Shown here piece after piece: positions 1 to 5,953 of a stretch of 6,226 bases of DNA. Made by a program: the position numbers and the translations under genes. Every line of letters begins with the position of its first letter. Position 1 is the stretch's first letter. Under the pieces are notes generated by a model. That model made no database searches. It worked only from the letters and a program-made list of their open reading frames with translations, and was not told where the DNA came from. The stretch is from JAIXUI01 sp943373175 (lineage in GTDB: Bacteria; Bacteroidota; Bacteroidia; UBA7662; JAIXUI01), in NCBI GenBank assembly GCA_943373175.1, contig CALSBM010000105.1, positions 1-6,226 of the forward strand, given 5' to 3'.

Positions 1-2
1 GA

Positions 3-1205
3 AATGCAGCACTTGATTTTAATGAACCTTTACTGAATAAGAGCTTAGGATATCTATTTGCATTCGAGTATCTAAAACCGATTCAGGTTACCCCGGAAGA
101 ATATAGCAACTTTCCCAAGCCACTGAAGATTGGTATTTATGTCGACGAAGCCGGCCACAATGATAATGAGCTAGAGGGCCTAATTGAGTACCTGAAACAG
201 CAGCTCGAAATCATTGAAGATATTGCTGATCAATGGTTTAAAATAATACAGGTATTATCCAATGCCAAGTTGAGATACTTGGCAACAACCGATGAGGCAT
301 TGTTATTGGCCTATCAGAAAATCGAGAATGCGTTCAATATTCGCTTCCAGCGTTTCGTTGATAACACCTATGGTAGTCTGTTTTCATTAAGTGGGGTTAG
401 AAAACCGGTGGTGGTTTCACGTATACTCGAACATATCAATGCCAAGCCGGCAAAGAAGAGAGCCCTGCTTGTTATAGATGGGATGAATTACTGGCAATGG
501 AACATCTTAGGGAAAGCATTGACGGATGCAGGTATCGGTTATTCATCGAATGCATCCTTAGCTTTTATACCAACCATCACAGCATGGTCAAGGCAAGCCA
601 TTTTCAAGGGAGATAAACCGGATCTGTCTGCAGATAATTCAAAAGAGGGCAAGTTATTTGAAGCCTTTTGGGGTAAGCAAGGCGTTTCAATGTTTGAGAT
701 GGAATACAGAAAATTTAGTGTCAATGAGCCACTACAAACGGCTGATATTTCACCTGACACAACAACACTCGGGTTAGTTTGCAATGACCTGGATGAAATC
801 ATGCATGGTTCGATTTTAGGCAACAGTCAATTAAAGATGTCAACCGAGCAATGGATTGAAAAATCAAGAATTACAGAAACGATCACAACTTTGCAAGCAA
901 AAGGTTTTCAGGTTTACATCACAGCCGACCATGGAAATGTGGAAGCAATCGGGTTGAAGAATTTAACCATGAAGGACAAGGTGGGTGCATTAAGTCGTGG
1001 CAAAAGGCATCTTCATTTTACCAATGAAACCCTATTGCACGGATTTATTGACCAGAATCCAGATGTTGAAGTCGGCAGAAAAGGTCTTTCTCTTTACCTG
1101 AAGAAACAAGAGGCATTTACCAACGAAAACAGCCAGGTAATTACGCATGGCGGTTCTCATATTTGGGAGGTTATTGTCCCATTCATAATTATCAATGAAC
1201 AGTAA
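3..1205 (+). CDS. pglZ: BREX phosphatase PglZ, C-terminal part (5' end outside window)
   Basis: This is the C-terminal 400 residues of a PglZ-domain protein of the alkaline phosphatase superfamily, a core component of BREX phage-defence systems. The frame is open from base 3, so the internal TTG at 270 is not the start. Seen: a metal-site motif LLVIDGMNYWQW (Asp codon at 477-479), the segment SNASLAFIPTITAWSRQAIF that fits the PglZ core after it, then TADHGN (Asp codon 927-929) near the C-terminus, and finally THGGSHIWEVIVPFI, the usual closing motif of PglZ domains. These are the expected metal-binding Asp and His positions. Known: PglZ is required for BREX activity and may act as a phosphatase or nuclease. 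Inferred: a type 3 BREX variant, because a BrxA-like gene follows directly and overlaps by 11 bases. The N-terminal domain cannot be assessed here. Confidence 0.88.
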   Translation, partial: NAALDFNEPLLNKSLGYLFAFEYLKPIQVTPEEYSNFPKPLKIGIYVDEAGHNDNELEGLIEYLKQQLEIIEDIADQWFKIIQVLSNAKLRYLATTDEALLLAYQKIENAFNIRFQRFVDNTYGSLFSLSGVRKPVVVSRILEHINAKPAKKRALLVIDGMNYWQWNILGKALTDAGIGYSSNASLAFIPTITAWSRQAIFKGDKPDLSADNSKEGKLFEAFWGKQGVSMFEMEYRKFSVNEPLQTADISPDTTTLGLVCNDLDEIMHGSILGNSQLKMSTEQWIEKSRITETITTLQAKGFQVYITADHGNVEAIGLKNLTMKDKVGALSRGKRHLHFTNETLLHGFIDQNPDVEVGRKGLSLYLKKQEAFTNENSQVITHGGSHIWEVIVPFIIINEQ

Positions 1206-1926
1206 AGGAAAATACATAGGAGTTGAGAGTAGGGTCCAATATGAGGTGTTGGAAGCTGCTGTTTGTAACTACATATCCAGCGGGGCATTGGATAAGGAGA
1301 AGTGCCTTTCTCACATAAAGCAATTTACAAAAGGAGAGAATCGGGCAGGTAAAATACTGAAGCATATCAGTGTTTTAATTACTAAGAATGAAACCATACT
1401 TGCAAAGCTTTCCAGGCATATTGATGCTGCGACTTTCTTTCAACTTTCACCAGTAGATAGACAAGCAATGCTGCTCTGCCTATTCTGCAACAGCTTTCCA
1501 ATAACTTATGATATCCTGATAGGATTCGCACAGGCTTTTAAGGTACAGCCCATTGTCAGCAAAGAAGTAATCATTCACAAAATAGGTTCAGCATATGGCA
1601 GCAATCGGGCAATGCATATTGCCGTCACAGAAATTCTACCATTTATAATTGAATGCGGAGTTATAGAGAGAGTAAAGCTGGGCATTTATTCTATTGGTAC
1701 AACACTTCCCGTAAAAAACAAAGCTATTTCAGAATTGATAGTCTTTACTGACATAAAATTGTCCGCATCGAAATCCATACTGATTGACGAGATGGCATAC
1801 AAACCTTGGTATACCTACTTCGATTTATCAAATGTATCACCTGTAAATTTCAATATTCTGCTGTCGAAGAAAGATAGTTCAATTGGCAAAGGCTATTTAA
1901 CAATATTATTAATTTCTAATAAATAG
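1195..1926 (+). CDS. BrxA-like (DUF1819-type) BREX protein, tentative
   Basis: A 243-residue soluble protein with no signal peptide or membrane segment. Its ATG lies inside the end of pglZ (11-base overlap), so the two are almost certainly translationally coupled and in one operon. Type 3 BREX operons, as I know them, end with pglZ then brxA, and BrxA proteins are of similar size and largely helical. The segment from about residue 50 to 165 is compatible with that fold: a basic NRAGKILKHI stretch, a Leu-rich helix LSPVDRQAMLLCLFC, then ITYDILIGFAQAF. BrxA proteins contain DNA-binding winged-helix-like parts, so a DNA-binding accessory role is possible. The sequence is too divergent for me to assign it from motifs alone, so the call rests mainly on position. 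Otherwise it is a Bacteroidota-specific BREX partner of unknown function. Confidence 0.5.
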   Translation: MNSKGKYIGVESRVQYEVLEAAVCNYISSGALDKEKCLSHIKQFTKGENRAGKILKHISVLITKNETILAKLSRHIDAATFFQLSPVDRQAMLLCLFCNSFPITYDILIGFAQAFKVQPIVSKEVIIHKIGSAYGSNRAMHIAVTEILPFIIECGVIERVKLGIYSIGTTLPVKNKAISELIVFTDIKLSASKSILIDEMAYKPWYTYFDLSNVSPVNFNILLSKKDSSIGKGYLTILLISNK

Positions 1927-1941
1927 CAAGTCTGCTATTTA
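1920..1941 (+). terminator. Hairpin at the end of the BREX operon, weak terminator candidate
   Basis: AAATAGCA (1921-1928) and TGCTATTT (1933-1940) form a perfect stem with loop AGTC, and the T/A pair at 1920/1941 makes it 9 bp. The stem overlaps the TAG stop of the BrxA-like gene. A T-run (TTTTTT, 1953-1958) lies about 12 bases after the stem, too far for a textbook intrinsic terminator. It may end the operon transcript or stabilise its 3' end. Confidence 0.4.
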
Positions 1942-2007
1942 AAGAACGCAGCTTTTTTGTTTGCAACAATTAGAAACGATATGCTGAATTTAAAACACAC
2001 TTTGTAA

Positions 2008-2469
2008 ATGATTGATTTTGAAAAAGAGTTGGAGCGGCTAAAGGTTAATAAGTCGGGAGCTGTAGTGTCAAGGCATAAGCCCCTTTTGTTGCTGCTTACT
2101 ATTAGTAAGTTGATGTATGGGCATAGAAATGAATTTATTTATGATCAGATCGCGGATGAACTTACCGCGTTAATTAGAAAATATGGATTAAAAGCAACCA
2201 CAAAATACAATCCTCAGTACCCTTTTATCTACCTTGCTAGCAACGCTCTTCTGTGGCATTGTACTCGCAATAAATCACAATTGAAAACGCCTGATGCAGC
2301 AACTCGTTCGGAGTTGCTAGGACAAAAGGGTCGTTTTCCTTCTGCTTTCTATGATTATTTAATGACTCCTCCTAATTCACGGCACTGTATTCAGTTGTTA
2401 TTAAACCAATTTTGGCAAGACACCTACCATGAGCCTATTCTTAAAGATTTGGGCCTTGGTAAGGAATAA
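2008..2469 (+). CDS. SBD-like domain of phosphorothioate-dependent HNH restriction enzymes, nuclease part absent
   Basis: A 153-residue protein resembling the sulfur-binding domain found at the N-terminus of ScoMcrA-like, phosphorothioated-DNA-dependent restriction enzymes. Seen: RHKPLLLLLTISKL (residues 22-35), matching the family's PHKPLLLL helix; YNPQYPFIYLASNALLWHC (67-85), matching the HPEYPFWxLxxDGLW strand-turn; and GRFPSAFYDYLM plus YHEPILKDLGL near the C-terminus, matching the family's closing LHxDILxxVGL. The YPF at 71-73 lies in the part of the fold that reads the sulfur. The protein ends right at the SBD border, so no catalytic domain follows in frame. Only an HNH scrap lies downstream, in another frame. 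It could be a truncated gene, or a stand-alone reader working with a separate nuclease. The family call rests on pattern memory. Confidence 0.62.
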   Translation: MIDFEKELERLKVNKSGAVVSRHKPLLLLLTISKLMYGHRNEFIYDQIADELTALIRKYGLKATTKYNPQYPFIYLASNALLWHCTRNKSQLKTPDAATRSELLGQKGRFPSAFYDYLMTPPNSRHCIQLLLNQFWQDTYHEPILKDLGLGKE

Positions 2470-2525
2470 TGGCTATTCTCACAATGGTGTTATGTTTAAT
2501 CATTGAGCAAGTTATTTTTATATAA

Positions 2526-2810
2526 CCCAGCAAGCAGTTTTGGAATTTGCTTCCGTCGGATGCTCAGATTAATAATCGCAAGCGGGATAAAATTCCTTCG
2601 CCAGGGTTGATTGAAAAGCAGAAGGATTTAATTGTGGATTATTGGGGCATTATCGCGGAGAGTCAGGCTAGGCGTTTTCAAAAGGAAATTCAGATTGCGC
2701 TGTTGGGTCATCATTCGTTTGATTCATGGAAGGATCATGGTATAGTTCAGCTTCAGCATAGTTGTCATTATTTAATTGAACAAAGGGGTTATGAGGAGTG
2801 GAGGGGTTAG
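2526..2810 (+). pseudogene. C-terminal remnant of an HNH endonuclease
   Basis: The frame from 2526 to the TAG at 2808-2810 reads PSKQFWNLLPSDAQINNRKR and continues DKIPSPGLIEKQKD. FWNLLPxxxxINxxKxDKIPS is the conserved block directly after the catalytic DHxIP histidine in one HNH nuclease family, and the tail GIVQLQHSCHYLIEQRGYEEW looks like that family's C-terminus. The expected upstream half (DHxIPxS, metal-site Cys or His, N-terminal domain) is absent. An in-frame TAA sits at 2523-2525, preceded only by a short open run from an ATG at 2469 whose last codons (IEQVIF) may be a degraded DHxIPF motif. No good start codon exists except TTG at 2547. It may be the lost nuclease half of the preceding SBD-like gene or a piece of a separate gene. 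A functional product is unlikely. Confidence 0.6.
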
Positions 2811-2873
2811 GTTTTCGATTGTTAAAGGGCTTGTTTGCGTGTTTTTATTCACGGGTGTTTTCATTTTCGTAGT

Positions 2874-3254
2874 ATGATAAATAATGGTTGTCCTTTTTGT
2901 GGGTTGGATGATGGCCGTGTGGTGGTGGCGGAGTCTGCGGTTGCTTTTGCTATTTATGATAAGTTTCCGGTGAATCCTGGTCATGCGCTGATTATTCCAA
3001 AGCGGCATTGTGCGGATTATTTTGAGCTGTCGTGGGAGGAGCAGGAGGGGTGTTGGCGGTTGCTGAATGAGGTGAGGCGGGTGGTTGCGGATCGGTTTAA
3101 TCCGGATGGGTTTAATGTGGGGATCAATGTGGGAGCTATTGCGGGTCAAACGGTGCTTCATGTACATCTGCATCTTATTCCACGCTATCGTGGGGATGTG
3201 GAGGAGCCGCGGGGTGGCGTTCGTGGCGTGATTCCAGCACGGCAGCAGTACTAA
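2874..3254 (+). CDS. HIT-family nucleotide hydrolase/transferase
   Basis: A complete 126-residue HIT (histidine triad) protein. Seen: an N-terminal CPFCG pair, NPGHALIIPKRH (His37, His45), NVGINVGAIAGQ, and the triad HVHLHL at residues 96-101, with His98 the expected nucleophile, followed by IPRYRGDVEEPRGGVRGVIP. Family proteins cleave dinucleoside polyphosphates such as Ap4A or AMP-linked substrates in the cytoplasm. The ATG at 2874 is chosen over a TTG at 2835 because CPFC normally lies close to the N-terminus. The RGGVRxVIP tail is one I associate with HIT proteins near helicase or restriction genes, which suits the SBD and HNH pieces upstream. The gene is about 53% GC by hand count with a strong excess of G over C on the coding strand, unlike its neighbours, which suggests separate acquisition. 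The biochemical family is sure; the substrate is unknown. Confidence 0.9.
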   Translation: MINNGCPFCGLDDGRVVVAESAVAFAIYDKFPVNPGHALIIPKRHCADYFELSWEEQEGCWRLLNEVRRVVADRFNPDGFNVGINVGAIAGQTVLHVHLHLIPRYRGDVEEPRGGVRGVIPARQQY

Positions 3255-3517
3255 TGCTGAGTGAGGCTGCCTTTAACGGACTTTGGGTAGGCCTGCTTTG
3301 TAGCAGGTTCGGCTGATTTCCTTTGTTTTTCGATGGTGGTTTTTTCCGAAATTGTTGGGTGTGAAAGGGTGGGTTTTGAATAGCGAGAAGCAAGCCTTTT
3401 CGGGGGTTAATTTGCCGGAATCTTCTTCAGATTGGCTCATGTTGGACAGATTAGAGGGGTTTATGCTTCCAATCGATTGGTGTTTTGTGGATAGTTAGTT
3501 TGAAAAAAAATGTAGCA
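3255..3517 (+). other. Gene-free stretch after the HIT gene
   Basis: No convincing gene is visible. A weak hairpin, CCTGC (3292-3296) and GCAGG (3303-3307), is followed by T-rich sequence and could help end the HIT transcript. The G-over-C excess of the HIT gene continues to about 3480, so this seems to belong to the same imported block. A frame on the + strand stays open from 3304 to 3498 but lacks an ATG near its beginning and shows no recognisable motif. Confidence 0.5.
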
Positions 3518-3629
3518 TTGTGAGGCCATCAGACACGCACGCTTTATGGGTCAATAGCAGCTAAACGGGGCGGTTTGACCAGCGTCTGCATTAAACAAGG
3601 AGGCTGTTTATGGCCCAATAGCCTCACAA
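3518..3629. repeat. 112-bp nested inverted repeat before the DinD-like gene
   Basis: The outer arms are TTGTGAGGCCAT (3518-3529) and ATAGCCTCACAA (3618-3629), complementary at 11 of 12 positions. Inside are CAGAC (3530-3534) with GTCTG (3584-3588), and GGTCAA (3549-3554) with TTGACC (3575-3580), so the segment could fold into one long branched hairpin. A competing short hairpin, GAGGCT (3600-3605) with AGCCTC (3620-3625), shares the right arm. Two similar stretches, TTTATGG plus CAATAGC, occur at 3543-3558 and 3607-3622 in direct orientation. The element ends 15 bases before the next ATG. It could be a small non-autonomous mobile element, a leader structure or an operator region. No flanking target duplication is evident. 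Confidence 0.55.
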
Positions 3630-3644
3630 CGAAATTTACTTAGT

Positions 3645-4469
3645 ATGAACGACATTAAACTATTTGAAAGCAAGAAGATTCGTTCCAGTTGGAACGAAAA
3701 GGAAGAACAATGGTATTTTTCCGTTGTTGATATTGTTGAAGCTCTTACGGATTCCGTTAATGCTACGGACTACTTAAAGAAGCTCAGAAAGCGAGATTCT
3801 GAGTTAGGTAGCTACATAGGGACAAATTGTCCCCAGGTAGAAATGCTTACCAATGGCAAAAAAAGAAAGACTTTAGCAGGAAAGGTTAAAGACATATTCC
3901 GAATTATTCAATCCATTCCCTCTCCTAAAGCAGAACCTTTCAAACAATGGTTGGCCAAAGTTGGCTATGAGCGGATGCAAGAAATACAAGACCCTGAAAG
4001 GAGTTTAGAAAGGGCGAGGGATAACTGGCAGCAATTGGGGAGAAGTGAAAAGTGGATTCAGCAACGCATGACCGGGCAAGAAACTCGTAATAAGCTTACG
4101 GATTATTGGAAAGAAAGTGGTGTTGAACAATCTGATGAATTTGCATTCTTAACCAATATTATCCATCAAGAGTGGACAGGTTTAACCATCAAGAAGCACA
4201 AAGATTTAAAAGGATTGAAATCGTAAAACTTGAGAGATCACATGAGTGAAGCAGAGTTAATTTTTAACGCTTTGGCAGAGCTCTCTACACGCCAAATTGC
4301 AGAAACTGAAAAGGCCAAAGGGGTGAATGAAAATGCCATAGCAGGTAAGAAAGGTGGAAAAATTGCCAAAGACGCAAGATTGGCGTTGGAAGAAAAAACA
4401 GGAAAAAAAGTAATTACTGATGAGAATTTTTTGCCGCCATCAAAAAGCAAGAAAAAGTTAGATGAATGA
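3645..4469 (+). pseudogene. dinD: BRO-N/DinD-like protein gene split by an in-frame stop
   Basis: The two open parts, 3645-4226 (193 residues) and 4227-4469 (80 residues), are in the same frame and together give a protein of about 274 residues, close to the usual length of DinD-type proteins. Seen: a BRO-N domain (WNEKEEQWYFSVVDIVEALT, residues 16-35), SIPSPKAEPFKQWL (90-103), RNKLTDYWKESGVE, the KDLKGLKS stretch, then after the stop NLRDHMSEAELIFNALAEL and the family tail EEKTGKKVIT. Relatives read about KGLKxENLRDxM here, so the TAA at 4224-4226 probably replaces a Glu codon (GAA) by one base change. Known: E. coli DinD is a DNA-damage-induced protein that inhibits RecA; BRO-N domains are common in phage antirepressors. 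A TTG at 4230 or ATG at 4242 might restart translation of the tail. It may be a recent pseudogene or a protein still working as its 193-residue part. Confidence 0.8.
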
Positions 4470-4560
4470 TTGAGCTCTATTATTTAAGGCGATGCTTTCG
4501 ATGGCTTATCTATAAGCGAAATGAATATCCACAATCGTAAAAGCCCTTTAGATTGGCCAG

Positions 4561-4660
4561 TTTCCCGCAGATTTACGCAAATTTCAAGATGGCTGTTAGG
4601 GTAGTTCGCAACGCAGATTAGCGCTAATCTGCCTATGAATCGGCGAAAATCCGCGGGAAA
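4561..4660. repeat. 100-bp Bacteroidota-type palindromic repeat (REP/MITE-like)
   Basis: The ends are inverted copies of each other: TTTCCCGCAGATTTACGC (4561-4578) matches the reverse complement of 4643-4660 at 16 of 18 positions, so the element opens with TTTCCC and closes with GGGAAA. Near its right end lies a perfect 20-bp palindrome at 4613-4632 (half site GCAGATTAGC). The CGCAGATT words recur within it. I recall similar CCGCAGATT repeats scattered between genes in Bacteroidota genomes. Placement between convergent genes is typical for such elements. It might also act as a two-way transcription terminator. No target duplication is evident. Confidence 0.65.
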
Positions 4661-4718
4661 AGTCCCATGTGAAAAAACTAAGAAGTTTGTCATTGAATAG
4701 CTTTTTACGATAGTGCAT

Positions 4719-4733
4719 ATTCGTTAAGCGAAT
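4719..4733 (+). terminator. Small hairpin with T-rich tail, weak terminator candidate
   Basis: ATTCG (4719-4723), loop TTAAG, then CGAAT (4729-4733), followed by a T-rich stretch on the + strand ending TTTCTTTTTT (4739-4748). The stem is only 5 bp and lies about 250 bases after the DinD-like gene, so it is at best a back-up terminator for + strand transcripts. Confidence 0.25.
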
Positions 4734-4765
4734 CTGTGTTTCTTTTTTCATAAGTGCATTTAAAA

Positions 4766-5584
4766 TTAATTTTTCAACCCTTTTAGTCCTTTTGCATTTA
4801 ATAAACTTTTCATCTGTGTAATGGCAATTTGGTTGAGTTGCAAGAGTCTTTCTTGTTGTGATAAACCCTGGTGAATTAGAACGGAATTGATGCTTTCGAG
4901 ATTCGATAGCACTACCAGTTGTTCGATGGTGGCATGGTCGCGGATATTGCCATCAAGTGCTGGATTGGCTGCTCTCCATGCTGCGGCAGTGATACCAAAC
5001 AGGGCCATATTCAGCAAATCGGCTTCTGTGGCGTAGGTTAAGCTTGCTTGTTTGGGGGTGATGGTTTCGGGGATGAGTTTTTCTTTTATGGCATCGGTGT
5101 GGATGTGGTAGTTTACTTTGGCTAAGGTGCGCTGCAAGTTCCATTCTAGGTTCAAGCGGCTGTTCTCCTCTTCCTTGAGGCGTTGGAATTCCTTGATGAG
5201 GTAAAGTTTAAATTCAGGACTTAACCAACTGCCGAATTCAAATGCAATGTCTTTGTGAGCAAAAGTGCCTCCGCCATATCTTCCAGCTTTTGAAATAATC
5301 CCGATCGCATTTGTTGCTTCAATCCATTTTCGTGGGGTAAGATTGAAACTATTCAAACCTGCCTGACTTTTAAAGGTAACGAATTCGTTACCTTTAAAAT
5401 TGGGGTTATACATTTCTTCCCAAATGCCAATAAATTCAAGTGTGTTTCGGTTTCGCATCCAACTATAAATCATGGTGTCATCCCCAAACCTCTTCACCAT
5501 ATCAGTAAGTGATAGGTAGTCTTCTTTGTCTATTTGATGGATGGATATTTCTGAGCCTTTTACTTTGATGATTGCTTTTTTCAT
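4766..5584 (-). CDS. KilA-N domain DNA-binding protein, full length
   Basis: A 272-residue protein with an N-terminal KilA-N domain of the type common in Bacteroidota islands and phages. Seen: YLSLTDMVKRFGDD (residues 23-36), IYSWMRNRNTLEFIGIWEEM and NPNFKGNEF, then TPRKWIEATNAIG and KAGRYGGGTFAHKDIAFEFG, SWLSPEFKLYLIKEFQRLK, which together make the complete domain to about residue 138. The C-terminal half is helical and charged, ending NAKGLKGLKN. KilA-N is a predicted DNA-binding fold of phage and large DNA virus proteins; the cellular role of this subfamily is unknown. The ATG follows the stop of the short KilA-N gene upstream by 6 bases, so they probably form one transcript. No purine-rich Shine-Dalgarno site precedes it, as is usual in Bacteroidota. 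The ORF looks intact. Confidence 0.88.
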   Translation of the reverse strand: MKKAIIKVKGSEISIHQIDKEDYLSLTDMVKRFGDDTMIYSWMRNRNTLEFIGIWEEMYNPNFKGNEFVTFKSQAGLNSFNLTPRKWIEATNAIGIISKAGRYGGGTFAHKDIAFEFGSWLSPEFKLYLIKEFQRLKEEENSRLNLEWNLQRTLAKVNYHIHTDAIKEKLIPETITPKQASLTYATEADLLNMALFGITAAAWRAANPALDGNIRDHATIEQLVVLSNLESINSVLIHQGLSQQERLLQLNQIAITQMKSLLNAKGLKGLKN

Positions 5585-5590
5585 TTGGTA

Positions 5591-5932
5591 TTATAATTTT
5601 AACTTGCTGAATTCGATGTGTGATTTATTTATCCAACTACATCCCTTTGCATTAGTTCGGCTAATCCATTGACCTGCTGACATAATAAAACGATTAACTC
5701 CGGCATCTTTTTCAATTACCTCGAATTCGGGGTAATTAAACGTGGGGTTATTGATTTTCTCCCAAGTACCCAAATATTCAAGTGTATTTTTGTTTGTTAT
5801 CCATTTGCCAATAAGTCCACTACCCTCATTGAAACTTAAAGTCATGTCTGTTAGACAATTAAAATCAGATTCATCTTTAATAATGATAGCAATATCTGTT
5901 TCTTTTACTTGTATTTTTCTGCTTTTCGCCAT
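5591..5932 (-). CDS. Short KilA-N paralogue, truncated domain
   Basis: A 113-residue protein that aligns with the first half of the downstream KilA-N protein: CLTDM; IGKWITNKNTLEYLGTWEK against IYSWMRNRNTLEFIGIWEE; NPTFNYPEF against NPNFKGNEF; AGVNRF against AGLNSF; and GQWISRTNAKG against RKWIEATNAIG. After NAKG the similarity stops. The conserved SKAGRYGGxxAHKDIAFEF block and the rest of the domain are replaced by a 16-residue tail (SWINKSHIEFSKLKL). It is therefore a tandem duplicate that is truncated or naturally short, lying 21 bases after the cysteine desulfurase stop and 6 bases before the long copy. It might act as a domain-only partner or inhibitor of the long copy, or be a decaying duplicate. 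The sequence identity is moderate, so the duplication is not recent. Confidence 0.72.
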   Translation of the reverse strand: MAKSRKIQVKETDIAIIIKDESDFNCLTDMTLSFNEGSGLIGKWITNKNTLEYLGTWEKINNPTFNYPEFEVIEKDAGVNRFIMSAGQWISRTNAKGCSWINKSHIEFSKLKL

Positions 5933-5953
5933 ATTTCAACAAATTTCTTATAT

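Larger units (their letters stand above)
4470..4765. other. Convergent intergenic region with repeat and hairpins
   Basis: No gene is visible between the ends of the DinD-like gene (+) and the KilA-N gene (-). The centre is taken by the palindromic repeat at 4561-4660. To its left is a short hairpin, GCTTA/TAAGC at 4504-4517; to its right ATTCG/CGAAT at 4719-4733. Small frames that run through the repeat on the minus strand look like chance and have no family signature. Confidence 0.6.

Noticed and set aside
2835..2873. N-terminal extension of HIT from a TTG codon
   Set aside because: It would add 13 residues ahead of the CPFC motif, which normally sits within a few residues of the start; the ATG at 2874 fits better.
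2772..3173. Antisense gene opposite HIT
   Set aside because: A minus-strand frame stays open only because the HIT coding strand is G/T-rich; the product is low-complexity (Pro, Ile, His, Thr-rich) and overlaps a clear HIT gene.
3304..3498. Small + strand gene in the gap after HIT
   Set aside because: The frame is open for 64 codons, but the only ATGs are far downstream, no ribosome site is visible, and the peptide matches nothing I know.
3518..3629. Integron attC site
   Set aside because: The size and outer inverted arms are suggestive, but the RYYYAAC and GTTRRRY core boxes are not at the ends and there is no integrase or cassette pattern.
4224..4226. Recoded or read-through TAA in this organism
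   Set aside because: TAA is the normal stop of most genes in the window (pglZ, SBD-like, HIT, both KilA-N genes, desulfurase), so general reassignment is excluded; specific readthrough is not supported by any visible signal.
4484..4693. Minus-strand small protein across the palindromic repeat
   Set aside because: The frame is created by the repeat itself and has no family motif or supporting start site.
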